A DNA stretch of 24,924 nt from JAAZLS01 sp964463285 (GTDB lineage Bacteria; Bacillota; Dethiobacteria; DTU022): positions 1-24,924 of the forward strand of contig CAYXBB010000026.1 of NCBI GenBank assembly GCA_964463285.1, given 5' to 3'. Every line of letters begins with the position of its first letter. Within the stretch, counting starts at the first letter, position 1. The notes under the pieces are model-generated. The model made no database searches, was not told the DNA's origin, and saw only the letters and a list, made by a program, of their open reading frames with translations. Positions 7,032 to 14,711 of this stretch are shown here, piece by piece. The position numbers were made by a program, and so were the translations under genes.

Positions 7032-7562
7032 CTACCGGGTGCTTTCGGGGCTGCCTTGCCGTATATAGCCAGGGTCGTCCTGCCGGGAAAGCTGTTCCAA
7101 AAGCCGATCGATCTTTTCTACCGTAAATTCCCCGTATAGCTCCTCCCCGATCTTGAGCACCGGGGCGGCGCTGCAGGCTCCCACACAGCGGGTGGTGGAC
7201 AGGCTAAACCTTCCATTCTCCGACACCTGGCCCGGTTCCAGAGCCAGCTTTTCTCTTAGTTTTTCCAGCAATTGATGGCTGCCCTTAACGTAGCAGGCGG
7301 TACCGGTACATACCTCCAGGCGGTGACGCCCTACCGGCACAGTAGAAAACTGGGAATAAAAGCTGGCTACACTGTATATTTCAGCCAGGGGTACAGAGAG
7401 TTCGTTGGCAATAAAGATCAATACCTCCCGGGGAAGGTATCCAAATGCCCGTTGTGCTTCCTGAAGCACCCCGATCACCGCTCCTCTTTTTCCCCGGTAA
7501 CGCTCTAGGATAGGCAGCAGGTTGGACTTAAGTTCCTGATTCTGAACGGTGTTAACCGTCAC
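7032..7562 (-). CDS. hydC: [2Fe-2S] subunit HydC of [FeFe]-hydrogenase (NuoE-like)
   Basis: A NuoE-type thioredoxin-fold protein with one [2Fe-2S] cluster; ligands C85, C90, C126 and C130 follow the C-x4-C...C-x3-C pattern (CTGTAC, CVGAC). It is the small electron-transfer subunit of the HydABC complex. I choose GTG 7562 (176 residues) because GGAGGT (7568-7573) lies 5 bases upstream; an in-frame ATG at 7592 would add ten residues and has no clear ribosome binding site. It is the first gene of the hyd operon. The upstream 180 bases, shared with a divergent gene, hold no promoter for this strand that I can defend, and I found no convincing Rex operator. Confidence 0.93.
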   Translation of the reverse strand: MTVNTVQNQELKSNLLPILERYRGKRGAVIGVLQEAQRAFGYLPREVLIFIANELSVPLAEIYSVASFYSQFSTVPVGRHRLEVCTGTACYVKGSHQLLEKLREKLALEPGQVSENGRFSLSTTRCVGACSAAPVLKIGEELYGEFTVEKIDRLLEQLSRQDDPGYIRQGSPESTR

Positions 7563-7737
7563 ATTTGACCTCCAAGGATGGTGTGATTGCACATGAAATA
7601 AGACAATCTTAGCCTGTTACCGAAAGCTTAGAACATACCTGGGAAAAAAAGCCGGGGTCTATTTTGACTGATTGGTGAATAAAGTGTACAAGGAAAAAAT
7701 TTTCTCGGTAGCACCTGCTATTTTATACAAATAATAT

Positions 7738-7765
7738 TTGACCCAGGTTTGTGATAACTTATTAT
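7738..7765 (+). promoter_or_regulatory. Weak candidate promoter for the ECF-S-like gene
   Basis: TTGACC (7738-7743) and TATTAT (7760-7765) are 16 bases apart, good box matches. However, the start codon is at 7774 or 7783, which would leave almost no leader, so the real promoter may lie elsewhere. Offered only as the best match in the 7593-7773 gap. Confidence 0.3.
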
Positions 7766-7773
7766 GAAGAGGG

Positions 7774-8286
7774 GTGGATATCTTGCGAACCGCAAATTCT
7801 ATCCGCTTGCTGGCCAGGGTGGCGCTGCTCCTGGCTATAACCCTGGTTATCCAGGCCCTGCGGTTGCCTACACCGGTAACCGGCCCGCTGGTTAATTTAA
7901 TGTTGATCCTCTCCACAGCTCTGGTGGGGGCTGCCGGGGGAGTAGTTATTGGTCTGTTGACACCCTGGGCGGCGTTGTTGCTGGGCATTCTCCCCCCGGC
8001 CCTGGCTCCAGCAGTACCTTTTATTATGGCGGGAAATGCCCTTTATTGCTTTTTATTTGGCTTGTTTAACCAGAGGTTCAAAGGTGGGGATTTGGTAGGG
8101 GTGGGTGCGGGATCGATCCTTAAATTTGCACTGATCGCGGTACCGGCCGGTTACCTGCTACAGCTTCCACCTCCGCTGGTAGAGATATTGCTGGCGCCCC
8201 AGCTGATAAATGCTCTCATCGGCGGGGTAGCAGCCATACTGTTAGTTCGCCCCCTGCGCCAGGCTTTATCTAACCGAAAAAGTTAG
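7774..8286 (+). CDS. Small membrane protein, ECF transporter S-component-like
   Basis: A 170-residue, very hydrophobic protein with about five to six predicted membrane segments. The early motif TPVTGPLVNLMLILST and the following GAAGGVVIGLLTPWAA fit the substrate-binding S components of energy-coupling-factor (ECF) vitamin/metal transporters, which work with a shared EcfAA'T module encoded elsewhere. The substrate cannot be named. The start is GTG 7774, or TTG 7783 with the AGAGGGG stretch as ribosome binding site; the difference is three residues. It is divergent from hydC, and no ECF ATPase or T gene is nearby. I recall similar small membrane genes beside [FeFe]-hydrogenase genes in Clostridia, which hints at a link to cofactor or metal supply, but this is inference. 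Confidence 0.6.
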   Translation: MDILRTANSIRLLARVALLLAITLVIQALRLPTPVTGPLVNLMLILSTALVGAAGGVVIGLLTPWAALLLGILPPALAPAVPFIMAGNALYCFLFGLFNQRFKGGDLVGVGAGSILKFALIAVPAGYLLQLPPPLVEILLAPQLINALIGGVAAILLVRPLRQALSNRKS

Positions 8287-8370
8287 ATTTGGACGGAGAC
8301 GAGGTTTTACCAAGCTTCAGGAGACAAGGGATCGGAAGCTGGAGGCGGGAAAAATTTTTAATGACGGGGG

Positions 8371-8399
8371 AAAAAAGGGACAAGGCTATGCCTCGTCCC
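8371..8399 (-). terminator. Rho-independent terminator for the deacetylase gene
   Basis: Reading the minus strand, GGGACGAGGC and GCCTTGTCCC pair (one mismatch) over the short loop ATA, followed by six T residues (8376-8371). It lies about 70 bases downstream of the deacetylase stop and points the right way for it. On the plus strand no T-tract follows the hairpin. Confidence 0.75.
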
Positions 8400-8466
8400 T
8401 AAACACCCGGATCATGAATGGCGAGCGCCCCCGGGGAATCCCTTCGGGACAACTCTGACAACCCTA

Positions 8467-9594
8467 TTACAGGTTGTTGGCCTGGATAATCTGTTGCACG
8501 GTTACTTCGTATTGACGCGAAATACTGTAGAGCGTTTCCCCTGATTTTACGGCATGAATGGTCCGGCGATCACCGGGGGGCGGCAGCATTTTATCGACCG
8601 TGTTAAAGGAGTACCCTTGATCCTTTAATCCGCTGATAATACGCGGCAAAGCCTGCACGGTTTTCGGCCCCCCGATATGCATCAAGATGATCGCGCCGGG
8701 GGAGACATTCTCCAGCACCCGGTTAACCACATAATCCACGGTAACTGTTTTCCCCCCGATCTCATCCGCCCAGTCGTGGGTATCCACCGTCCACATAATA
8801 CTGTAGGGATAACCCTCCCGGCCCAGAATATCCAGCAGCAGCTGGTTGTATTCACCATAAGGTGGGCGGAAAAGATAAGGCCTGGTACCGGTGGTGTTCA
8901 TTATTATCTCTGTGGATTGGCGCATTTCCTCCAGGATTTGGTCGGCATCAAGCTCCTTCATATGAGGATGAGTCAAAGAATGATTGCCCACGGTGTGGCC
9001 CCGCTTGACAATTTCCCGAGCCAACTCCGGATGATCCTTTGCCCAAAGTGCCCGCGGAAAGAAGGTGGCGGTAACCCCGTGCCGGTCCAGGGCATCCAGC
9101 AGGGGGATGGTTTGATCATAGAGCCACCCCGAGTCAAAGGTCAGTGCGACCTGTTTGGTTCCCGGATAAAGGGTCCCCTTGCTGATTACCTCGGAGGCAA
9201 CCCCTTCCCCCGCTTCCCCGGCAACCGGGATAACAAGTAACTGTCCGGTATAGATTATCACTTCCCCCGCCGGCGGCTGTTCCGGAGAAAAAGGTTTTTC
9301 AACGCCGCCCGGGGTTTCCTGCGGGCGTTCTTCAGGTTTTTCCGCAGGATCGGGGTCCGGAAGAAGGTTGTCCGGGACATGGCCCGGGGAGGAGGGGTTA
9401 TCGGGATCGTCGTCGAGGTTATCGAGCGGGCTATCCGGCGGCGGGGTCGAAGCATGGAAAATGCTTTTTATAAAACCGCGGGCCTCATCCCCAAAAGTCC
9501 AAGCGGCATAGCCGGTAGCGGCCACCGCCAGGAGAATTATGATCACTACAGATAGAGTTTTCTTACCGGATCTTTTGCCGGCCACTTCACCCAC
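8467..9594 (-). CDS. Membrane-anchored NodB-type polysaccharide deacetylase with LysM domain
   Basis: A 375-residue cell-wall enzyme. One N-terminal membrane segment (about 14-32) anchors or exports it. A Pro/Asp/Glu-rich linker (about 48-110) follows, then a NodB deacetylase domain (about 145-335), then one C-terminal LysM repeat (HAVKSGETLYSISRQYEVTVQQI) that binds peptidoglycan or chitin-like glycans. The NodB motifs are TFDSGW, the metal-binding H-x3-H in NHSLTH, RPPYGEYN, DTHDW and LMHIGG. The second Asp of the usual TFDDG motif is Ser, as in sporulation-type PdaA/PdaB relatives that also vary there, so activity may be altered. The likely role is removal of N-acetyl groups from peptidoglycan, possibly in the spore cortex. 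The start is GTG 9594, or GTG 9585 closer in; AAAGGGG lies just upstream. Single-gene unit with its own terminator. Confidence 0.9.
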   Translation of the reverse strand: MGEVAGKRSGKKTLSVVIIILLAVAATGYAAWTFGDEARGFIKSIFHASTPPPDSPLDNLDDDPDNPSSPGHVPDNLLPDPDPAEKPEERPQETPGGVEKPFSPEQPPAGEVIIYTGQLLVIPVAGEAGEGVASEVISKGTLYPGTKQVALTFDSGWLYDQTIPLLDALDRHGVTATFFPRALWAKDHPELAREIVKRGHTVGNHSLTHPHMKELDADQILEEMRQSTEIIMNTTGTRPYLFRPPYGEYNQLLLDILGREGYPYSIMWTVDTHDWADEIGGKTVTVDYVVNRVLENVSPGAIILMHIGGPKTVQALPRIISGLKDQGYSFNTVDKMLPPPGDRRTIHAVKSGETLYSISRQYEVTVQQIIQANNL

Positions 9595-9608
9595 CCCTTT
9601 TAATTTAT

Positions 9609-9638
9609 ATATAAGTTAGTCTGTTAATCTTATTACAA
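9609..9638 (-). promoter_or_regulatory. Weak candidate promoter for the deacetylase gene
   Basis: On the minus strand TTGTAA (9638-9633) and TTATAT (9614-9609) are 18 bases apart, about 15 bases before the GTG at 9594. Both boxes are partial matches and the leader would be very short. Confidence 0.25.
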
Positions 9639-9755
9639 GTTCGCCGGCAGATCATTAAGTAATTATTGGGATAGCCGGGCGGGAAACCCTGCTTTCGGGT
9701 ATTAAACAATATTACAGGACGGTTGGCTCCTCACCTTCGTCAGGTTTATTTTTGC

Positions 9756-9784
9756 TTGACAGAAGTTTTCTTCAATTATATAAT
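9756..9784 (+). promoter_or_regulatory. Consensus sigma-A promoter of the MMPL operon
   Basis: TTGACA (9756-9761) and TATAAT (9779-9784) are both perfect, separated by exactly 17 bases. Transcription would begin near 9791. The promoter lies within the upstream extension of the reading frame, which rules out a start at 9752 and supports ATG 9827. Confidence 0.88.
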
Positions 9785-9797
9785 GTTTTCAAGGATA

Positions 9798-9820
9798 AAC
9801 GCTCGTTTGAAACATACGTT
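9798..9820 (+). promoter_or_regulatory. Palindromic operator candidate just after the MMPL transcription start
   Basis: A 23-base imperfect palindrome, AACGnnnGTTT-n-AAACnnnCGTT, with eight matching base pairs per arm, centred at 9809. It starts about 7 bases after the predicted transcription start and ends 6 bases before ATG 9827. Its size and position fit a TetR-family repressor site, and a TetR gene closes the same operon, so autoregulation is likely. Binding by that protein is inference. Confidence 0.6.
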
Positions 9821-9826
9821 ATAAAC

Positions 9827-11932
9827 ATGGAGCAGAAACAGTTGATACTTAGTCGCTTGATTATAAAACATAGAAAGCAAGTTTTGATCATCGGGTTGCT
9901 GCTGCTCATCCCGGCCGCCCTTGGTTATTTACATACGGATGTCAATTACGATCTTATATCATATTTCCCCCGGAACCTACCCTCTGTCGTGGGCGAGGAT
10001 CTGCTGGAAGAGAAATTCGGCATGTCCAGCTTCGCTCTGGTGATGACCAACGACAATGAACTATTTGAAGTTGCCGAGCTAAAGCGGGAGCTATCGATGA
10101 TCGAAGGGGTCAAAGAGGTAGCCTGGCTGGATGATTTTACCGACATTCATATCCCTGCCGGTTTTATGCCGGAAGCGGTTGAAGAAAGATTTTTATCCGG
10201 GGAATCTGCTCTATTGCAGATAAAATTTGAGGGGAGCGCCCGCTCCGAACTAACTGCGGGAGCGATTAAAAAGATACGCACCCTGATCGGTGAAGATGCA
10301 TACCTCGGCGGACAGCCGGTATTTATTTCCGAAATGGAAGAGGCTACCAGGAAAGAGATGATCATATACACGGCGGTTGCCCTCCTCTGTCTCCTGGCGG
10401 TCCTCTCCCTCTCCATGACTTCGTTTTTAGAACCGCTGCTCCTGCTGCTGGCCGTGGGGCTAGCGGTTATCTATAATATGGGAACAAACTTTATTTTCGG
10501 CAGGATCTCTTTTATTACCGCCTCCATTGCGGCGGTAATGCAGCTCGGGGTATCCATGGATTATTCCATCTTCCTCCTGCACCGTTTTGAAGAGGAGAAG
10601 CAAACTTTTACTGATCCCCGGGAAGCGATGGCTGCCGCGGTTGCCAAGACAGCCGGGGCGATCGCGGCCAGTGCCATTACTACCGTGGCCGGGTTTGCCG
10701 CCCTCATCTTTATGGAGAACGGCATCGGCCGTGATATGGGCCAGGTGTTAGCCAAGGGGGTATTGATCAGCCTGATTATCAATCTGACCTTGTTGCCCTG
10801 TCTTGTCCTTACATTTCAAAAGGCGGCCAACCGTTTCCGCCACAAACAATTGCTGCCTTCATTCAAACGTTCGGCCCCCTGGTTTATAAAAATCCGCTAC
10901 TTTTCACTGCTCCTGATCATTCCCCTGGCGATAATCTCTTTTCAGGCCCGCCACAGGTTGAGCTGCTATTACTCGAACGAAAGTTACCTCTCCGAAAAAA
11001 CCCAGGCTGCGGTTGCTGTTAACAGTATTAGGGAGGCCTTCGGCAGTGCGGATTCTTTTTTCATAATGATTCCCGATGAGATTGATAGTGTAAAGAAAGA
11101 ACAGGAGCTGGTGGCTACCTTGAAACAAACCCCGGGAGTGGAGAAAGTGCTCTCTCTTTCCGGTGAGGCCGGGGTCGGTATCCCCGAATTTATCATCCCG
11201 GGAGAGATCAAAGAGCAGATGGTCTCAGGAGGTTACCGCTTAATTACAGTGATGTTGAACACCGGTAAATCCGACAGCCCGGAGGCCCTGGCGGTGCTGG
11301 CGGCTGCCGAGGAAAAGGCTTCATTGGTGTTCGATCGTTATTACCTGGCCGGCTCCACCCCGGTGGTGAAGGATATGATCGCCTTGGAAAAACATGACAA
11401 CCGTATCGTCTCCATCATTTCCATCGGGGCGATTGCCCTTATTTTGCTCATCAACTTCAAATCGCTTTTATTACCGGTTATATTGATCCTGGTTATCCAG
11501 GTGGCAATCTGGATCAACATGGCTATTCCGTACTTTCAAGGCATAACCCAGTCCTCGTTGACGCCCATTATCATCGGAGCCATTCAGTTGGGAGCGACGG
11601 TCGATTACGCCATACTCTTTACCAGCCGCTACCGGGAAAACCGACGCCGACTGGGGGACATCCGGCTGGTGGCCGGTCAAACCATCCGTGATGTCGGGCG
11701 CTCTATCCTAACCAGCGCGTTAACTCTTTTTGCAGCAACGATGGGGATCGGATTCCTGCCCAGCAGTATTAAAACCACCGGTGAAATGACCACCCTCATC
11801 GGCCGGGGAGCGCTGATCAGCATGGCGGTGATCTTTTTTCTTCTCCCCGGCCTGCTAATACTTTTTGATAAAGCGATCGGCCTCACCACTCTGGGTTGGA
11901 GGAGAAAAAAAATTGACAGCTCAGGCACCTGA
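9827..11932 (+). CDS. MMPL/RND-superfamily membrane transporter
   Basis: A 701-residue protein with the duplicated layout of the MMPL/RND exporters. One membrane helix (about 20-37) is followed by an extracellular domain, then a bundle of about five helices, and the pattern repeats. The paired Asp-Tyr signatures expected in the proton-relay helices are present in both halves: GVSMDYSIFLLHRF and GATVDYAILFTSRY. The family uses the proton gradient to export lipids, lipopeptides or drugs. I start at ATG 9827 because the consensus promoter lies inside the longer frame; the ribosome binding site is weak. It is first in an operon with the heptad-repeat protein (34 bases on) and a TetR regulator. 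Substrate unknown; this trio is a recurring Clostridia arrangement, probably an envelope or drug-stress exporter. Confidence 0.92.
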   Translation: MEQKQLILSRLIIKHRKQVLIIGLLLLIPAALGYLHTDVNYDLISYFPRNLPSVVGEDLLEEKFGMSSFALVMTNDNELFEVAELKRELSMIEGVKEVAWLDDFTDIHIPAGFMPEAVEERFLSGESALLQIKFEGSARSELTAGAIKKIRTLIGEDAYLGGQPVFISEMEEATRKEMIIYTAVALLCLLAVLSLSMTSFLEPLLLLLAVGLAVIYNMGTNFIFGRISFITASIAAVMQLGVSMDYSIFLLHRFEEEKQTFTDPREAMAAAVAKTAGAIAASAITTVAGFAALIFMENGIGRDMGQVLAKGVLISLIINLTLLPCLVLTFQKAANRFRHKQLLPSFKRSAPWFIKIRYFSLLLIIPLAIISFQARHRLSCYYSNESYLSEKTQAAVAVNSIREAFGSADSFFIMIPDEIDSVKKEQELVATLKQTPGVEKVLSLSGEAGVGIPEFIIPGEIKEQMVSGGYRLITVMLNTGKSDSPEALAVLAAAEEKASLVFDRYYLAGSTPVVKDMIALEKHDNRIVSIISIGAIALILLINFKSLLLPVILILVIQVAIWINMAIPYFQGITQSSLTPIIIGAIQLGATVDYAILFTSRYRENRRRLGDIRLVAGQTIRDVGRSILTSALTLFAATMGIGFLPSSIKTTGEMTTLIGRGALISMAVIFFLLPGLLILFDKAIGLTTLGWRRKKIDSSGT

Positions 11933-11965
11933 AAAAACAAACTGTTTTCAGAGGAGGTTTGCCCT

Positions 11966-13888
11966 GTGTTCAAATTTCGAAAAATAAAATCGGCGGTGGC
12001 CGTTTTTATGCCGGTGTTGATTTTACTAACCGGGTTGGGTTCCATCGGCTATGCAGCCGCCGATGGAAATCAACAAAAACACGAAACGGTATATGCTTAT
12101 CTGGATCACGACGGTTCGGTCTTGAAACAGTCCGTAGTCAACCGCATAAACTATTCCGGGCTTAACCGGATAGAAGATTACGGAGAGTACACCACTATCA
12201 AGGCCCTCAACCTTAAACAGCTTCCAAACATATCCCGCCCCCGGGTGATATGGAATGTCCCCCAAAGCGAGCCGGGGGTCCTGATCTACGAGGGGGTAAC
12301 GGAAAAGGAACTGCCGGTTCAGGTGACGATCAGCTACCTTCTTAACGGTCGGATGGTGAAGGGAGAAGAGCTGGCCGGGAAAGAGGGGAAGGTCACCATC
12401 AAGATCAAGCTGAAGAATAGGTTGGCCGAGATAAAGAAGATCCAATACAAAGAGGCCGGGGGAAATATCTCCTATAAAAATGAGGAGCTCTACGTGCCGC
12501 TGATGGTTCAGATCACCGTCCCGGTAGACCTGAAGCGATTTCATAGCGTGGAGCCCAAAGATGGCGCAATCAAGGTGGTCTCCGGGGAGACCATGAACGT
12601 AAGCTTTGGGATTTTTCCCTTCCCCGATGAGGAACTGAGCCTCGAGCTAGAGGGAAAAGATATCGCTCTGGAGCCGATTACCTTTGCGGTCATCCCGATG
12701 ATGCCCACCGTGCCCGAAGTGGAGATGGAAGAGGACCTGGAAGAACTCTACAAGGGTATCCAAAGCTTGAACAAGGCGCTTACCGAACTGGAAGAGATGA
12801 AAGATTCCTTGGATGAGGTGGACGAACTGGTTGACGGAGTTGGCGAACTAAACCGGGGGGGCAAGAAATTGGCCGGCAACTCCTGGGATTTGTTAAAAGG
12901 GCTGCGGAAATATACCGGTGGCGTGGATGAAATTTCCGGCGGTATCGGGGAGATCGCCGGTGGATTATCCCAGCTTGACGAAGGGTGTTGGCAACTATAT
13001 GGGGGAATTTCGGAAATACCGGATGGGGTTGATAATTTAGCCCATGGCATCAACAGTATTGCTGAAGCAAGTGGAGGGGTTTCTGCTGGTTTGGCGGTAT
13101 TAAAAGGGGAAAATGAGAAAGCAATTGATTGTATTAATAGATTGGGAGCATTATTGCAGCAATTACCTGCGGAATCCCTTCCTCCAGAGCTTCAGCAGGT
13201 GTTTCAGGATTGGCCCCTGTTGGTGGAGGCGCTTTATACTCAAAAAACCATATTGGAGGGGGCGGAAGGCATCGGGCCTGGTCTAATAAAGGGAGCTGCC
13301 CAGCTTCAGGGCGGGCTGGCCGGCCTGAGCGCAGGTATCCCCGAGCTAACTGCCGGGTTAAATGAACTGCCTTCCGCGATCAAACAGATCGCAGAAAACA
13401 CAACTAAACTGACTGCCGGAACCGTTGAACTACACGACGGCAGCAAAAAACTTGCTCTTAGTAGCAATGACCTTTACCGGGGTGTAGCCGCATACCTTGA
13501 CGGCGTTGACGAGCTCTCCGGGGGAATAAACAAATTGAACGATGGCATACAGGAGATGGATCGGGAGGTAGGGCGGTTAAAAGATATGAACATGGTCGAT
13601 ACTGAAGGGAAAAGCCTTGATGATCTTGAATATTCTCTACAAGATGCGATCGAAGAGCTGCGGCTGGGAAAATCGACCACTGATCAGATGAAAATCTTGG
13701 CGGAACGCTATGTATCCTTCATGGATAATCAACATAATAAAGATAGCAGCGTTCAATTTATTATGAAAACCAAAACGATCGAGAACAAACAGCTGACCAC
13801 TCCCACCAAGGGAGATATAGCTAAACCTAAGAAAAGTTTCTGGCAAAAACTAAAAGAACTGTTCAAATCCCCGCCACGGGGACGGTGA
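11966..13888 (+). CDS. Exported heptad-repeat protein partner of the MMPL transporter (YhgE-like)
   Basis: A 640-residue protein with an N-terminal signal/anchor segment (about 10-32, AVFMPVLILLTGLGSIGYAA) and a beta-rich region (about 40-240). From about 265 to 530 there are long stretches of seven-residue repeats of the type G-x-x-x-L/I-x-x (for example GGIGEIAGGLSQLDEG and LSGGINKLNDGIQEMD). These Leu-x-x-Gly heptads are known from YhgE/Pip-like and MMPL-associated proteins and should form a long extracellular coiled structure. The C-terminus is basic and has no membrane helix, unlike YhgE, which ends in a multi-helix membrane domain. GTG 11966 is chosen because GAGGAGG (11951-11957) is 8 bases upstream. 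It probably acts as an outside adaptor for the transporter. The last codons (SPPRGR) come from a short repeat also found at 14629. Confidence 0.8.
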   Translation: MFKFRKIKSAVAVFMPVLILLTGLGSIGYAAADGNQQKHETVYAYLDHDGSVLKQSVVNRINYSGLNRIEDYGEYTTIKALNLKQLPNISRPRVIWNVPQSEPGVLIYEGVTEKELPVQVTISYLLNGRMVKGEELAGKEGKVTIKIKLKNRLAEIKKIQYKEAGGNISYKNEELYVPLMVQITVPVDLKRFHSVEPKDGAIKVVSGETMNVSFGIFPFPDEELSLELEGKDIALEPITFAVIPMMPTVPEVEMEEDLEELYKGIQSLNKALTELEEMKDSLDEVDELVDGVGELNRGGKKLAGNSWDLLKGLRKYTGGVDEISGGIGEIAGGLSQLDEGCWQLYGGISEIPDGVDNLAHGINSIAEASGGVSAGLAVLKGENEKAIDCINRLGALLQQLPAESLPPELQQVFQDWPLLVEALYTQKTILEGAEGIGPGLIKGAAQLQGGLAGLSAGIPELTAGLNELPSAIKQIAENTTKLTAGTVELHDGSKKLALSSNDLYRGVAAYLDGVDELSGGINKLNDGIQEMDREVGRLKDMNMVDTEGKSLDDLEYSLQDAIEELRLGKSTTDQMKILAERYVSFMDNQHNKDSSVQFIMKTKTIENKQLTTPTKGDIAKPKKSFWQKLKELFKSPPRGR

Positions 13889-13900
13889 CTTTGGCCGGTA
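13874..13900 (+). repeat. 27-base direct repeat, copy 1 (heptad-protein end / tetR start)
   Basis: The stretch around GGGGACGGTGACTTTGGC is repeated at 14629-14655 with 25 of 27 positions the same. This copy supplies the stop codon of the heptad-repeat gene and the first possible start of the TetR gene. Confidence 0.75.
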
Positions 13901-13926
13901 GAAAAGCAATTGTAAAGGGGGTTGCC

Positions 13927-14508
13927 ATGGACGGTGAGCGGGCTGATATAAAAAGTAGAATAGTGGCTGCAGCCGCCGAAATAGTGGGCGGTCAAATTGG
14001 GGTTAATCTTACCATCAGGGAACTAGCTAAAAAGGCGAACGTAAATATAGCCGCCGTAAACTACTACTTTGAATCTAAAGATAATTTGATGCAGGAGGTT
14101 GAACAATCCTTTGCCGATGAGTTTAAAAAAATCAACATGTCCCTTAGCTTGAAAGATGATCTTTCACCGCGGGAACGTCTTCTGCGCTGGGCGGAAATGC
14201 TGATGAGCTATCTCATGGAAAACCCCGGGACAATCAGTATGTTTGTGGTTAATGTGGTCAGCGGATGGAACTCTTCCCTGATCCCTGAGCTGCTCAAAGG
14301 GCTGGGTAACTATCTGCTGCCGGTAGTTAAAAAACTGATAAAAGGCGATGATTTCAACACCGCCTATATGGCCTGTCTTCATATTATGTCCTGCATAATC
14401 ACTCCGATTCTCATCTACCATGCCGCCGGTACCGGCCTAGATATTGATATTTCAGATCAAAACTGCCGCAAAGAGTATATCAAGTCCTTCCTGAGCTATT
14501 TCGACTAG
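13927..14508 (+). CDS. TetR-family transcriptional regulator
   Basis: A 193-residue regulator with the N-terminal TetR helix-turn-helix (about 8-55; LTIRELAKKANVNIAAVNYYFESKDNLMQEV) and a C-terminal ligand/dimer domain with two hydrophobic helices. I choose ATG 13927 because AAAGGGGG lies about 7 bases upstream; a GTG at 13885 overlapping the previous stop would add 14 residues. It is the last gene of the MMPL operon. The most likely job is repression of that operon through the palindrome at 9798-9820, released by a ligand related to the exported compound. This pairing is inferred from context. Confidence 0.9.
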   Translation: MDGERADIKSRIVAAAAEIVGGQIGVNLTIRELAKKANVNIAAVNYYFESKDNLMQEVEQSFADEFKKINMSLSLKDDLSPRERLLRWAEMLMSYLMENPGTISMFVVNVVSGWNSSLIPELLKGLGNYLLPVVKKLIKGDDFNTAYMACLHIMSCIITPILIYHAAGTGLDIDISDQNCRKEYIKSFLSYFD

Positions 14509-14628
14509 CGGCGCCTTGGATTTAATAAAGTATCGCGGTTCTTTTTAATCGACTTAGCTTCGCTCCCTGCTCGACAGTTGCCTATAATCCGGAAGCCCTG
14601 ATTTTCTCGCACCAGGGAGATAATACAA

Positions 14629-14655
14629 CCATGGGGACGGTGACTTTGGCTGGTA
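14629..14655 (+). repeat. 27-base direct repeat, copy 2 (after tetR)
   Basis: Second copy of the GGGGACGGTGACTTTGGC-containing repeat, same orientation as copy 1 at 13874-13900, in the gap between the convergent tetR and P-II genes. The rest of the gap (14509-14711) shows no gene and no clear terminator on either strand. Confidence 0.75.
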
Positions 14656-14711
14656 ATAAGTGAGGGAGAGGAGGGCCAACTTTAGGGGATACCAGGCTCA
14701 GCGGTTCCCCA

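Noticed and set aside
7593..7773. Rex (NADH-sensing) operator before hydC
   Set aside because: No TTGTTAA-n4-TTAACAA-like palindrome was found; TTGTATAAAATA alone is not enough.
8317..8345. AAGCTTC...GAAGCT inverted repeat as a plus-strand terminator for the ECF-S-like gene
   Set aside because: The loop is long (about 16 bases) and no proper T-tract follows the stem.
9752..9826. Start of the MMPL protein at 9752
   Set aside because: The perfect promoter lies inside that stretch, so it cannot be in the mRNA.
12026..12544. 172-codon minus-strand frame inside the heptad-repeat protein gene
   Set aside because: No start signals or family features; the plus-strand frame has a strong ribosome binding site and clear repeats.
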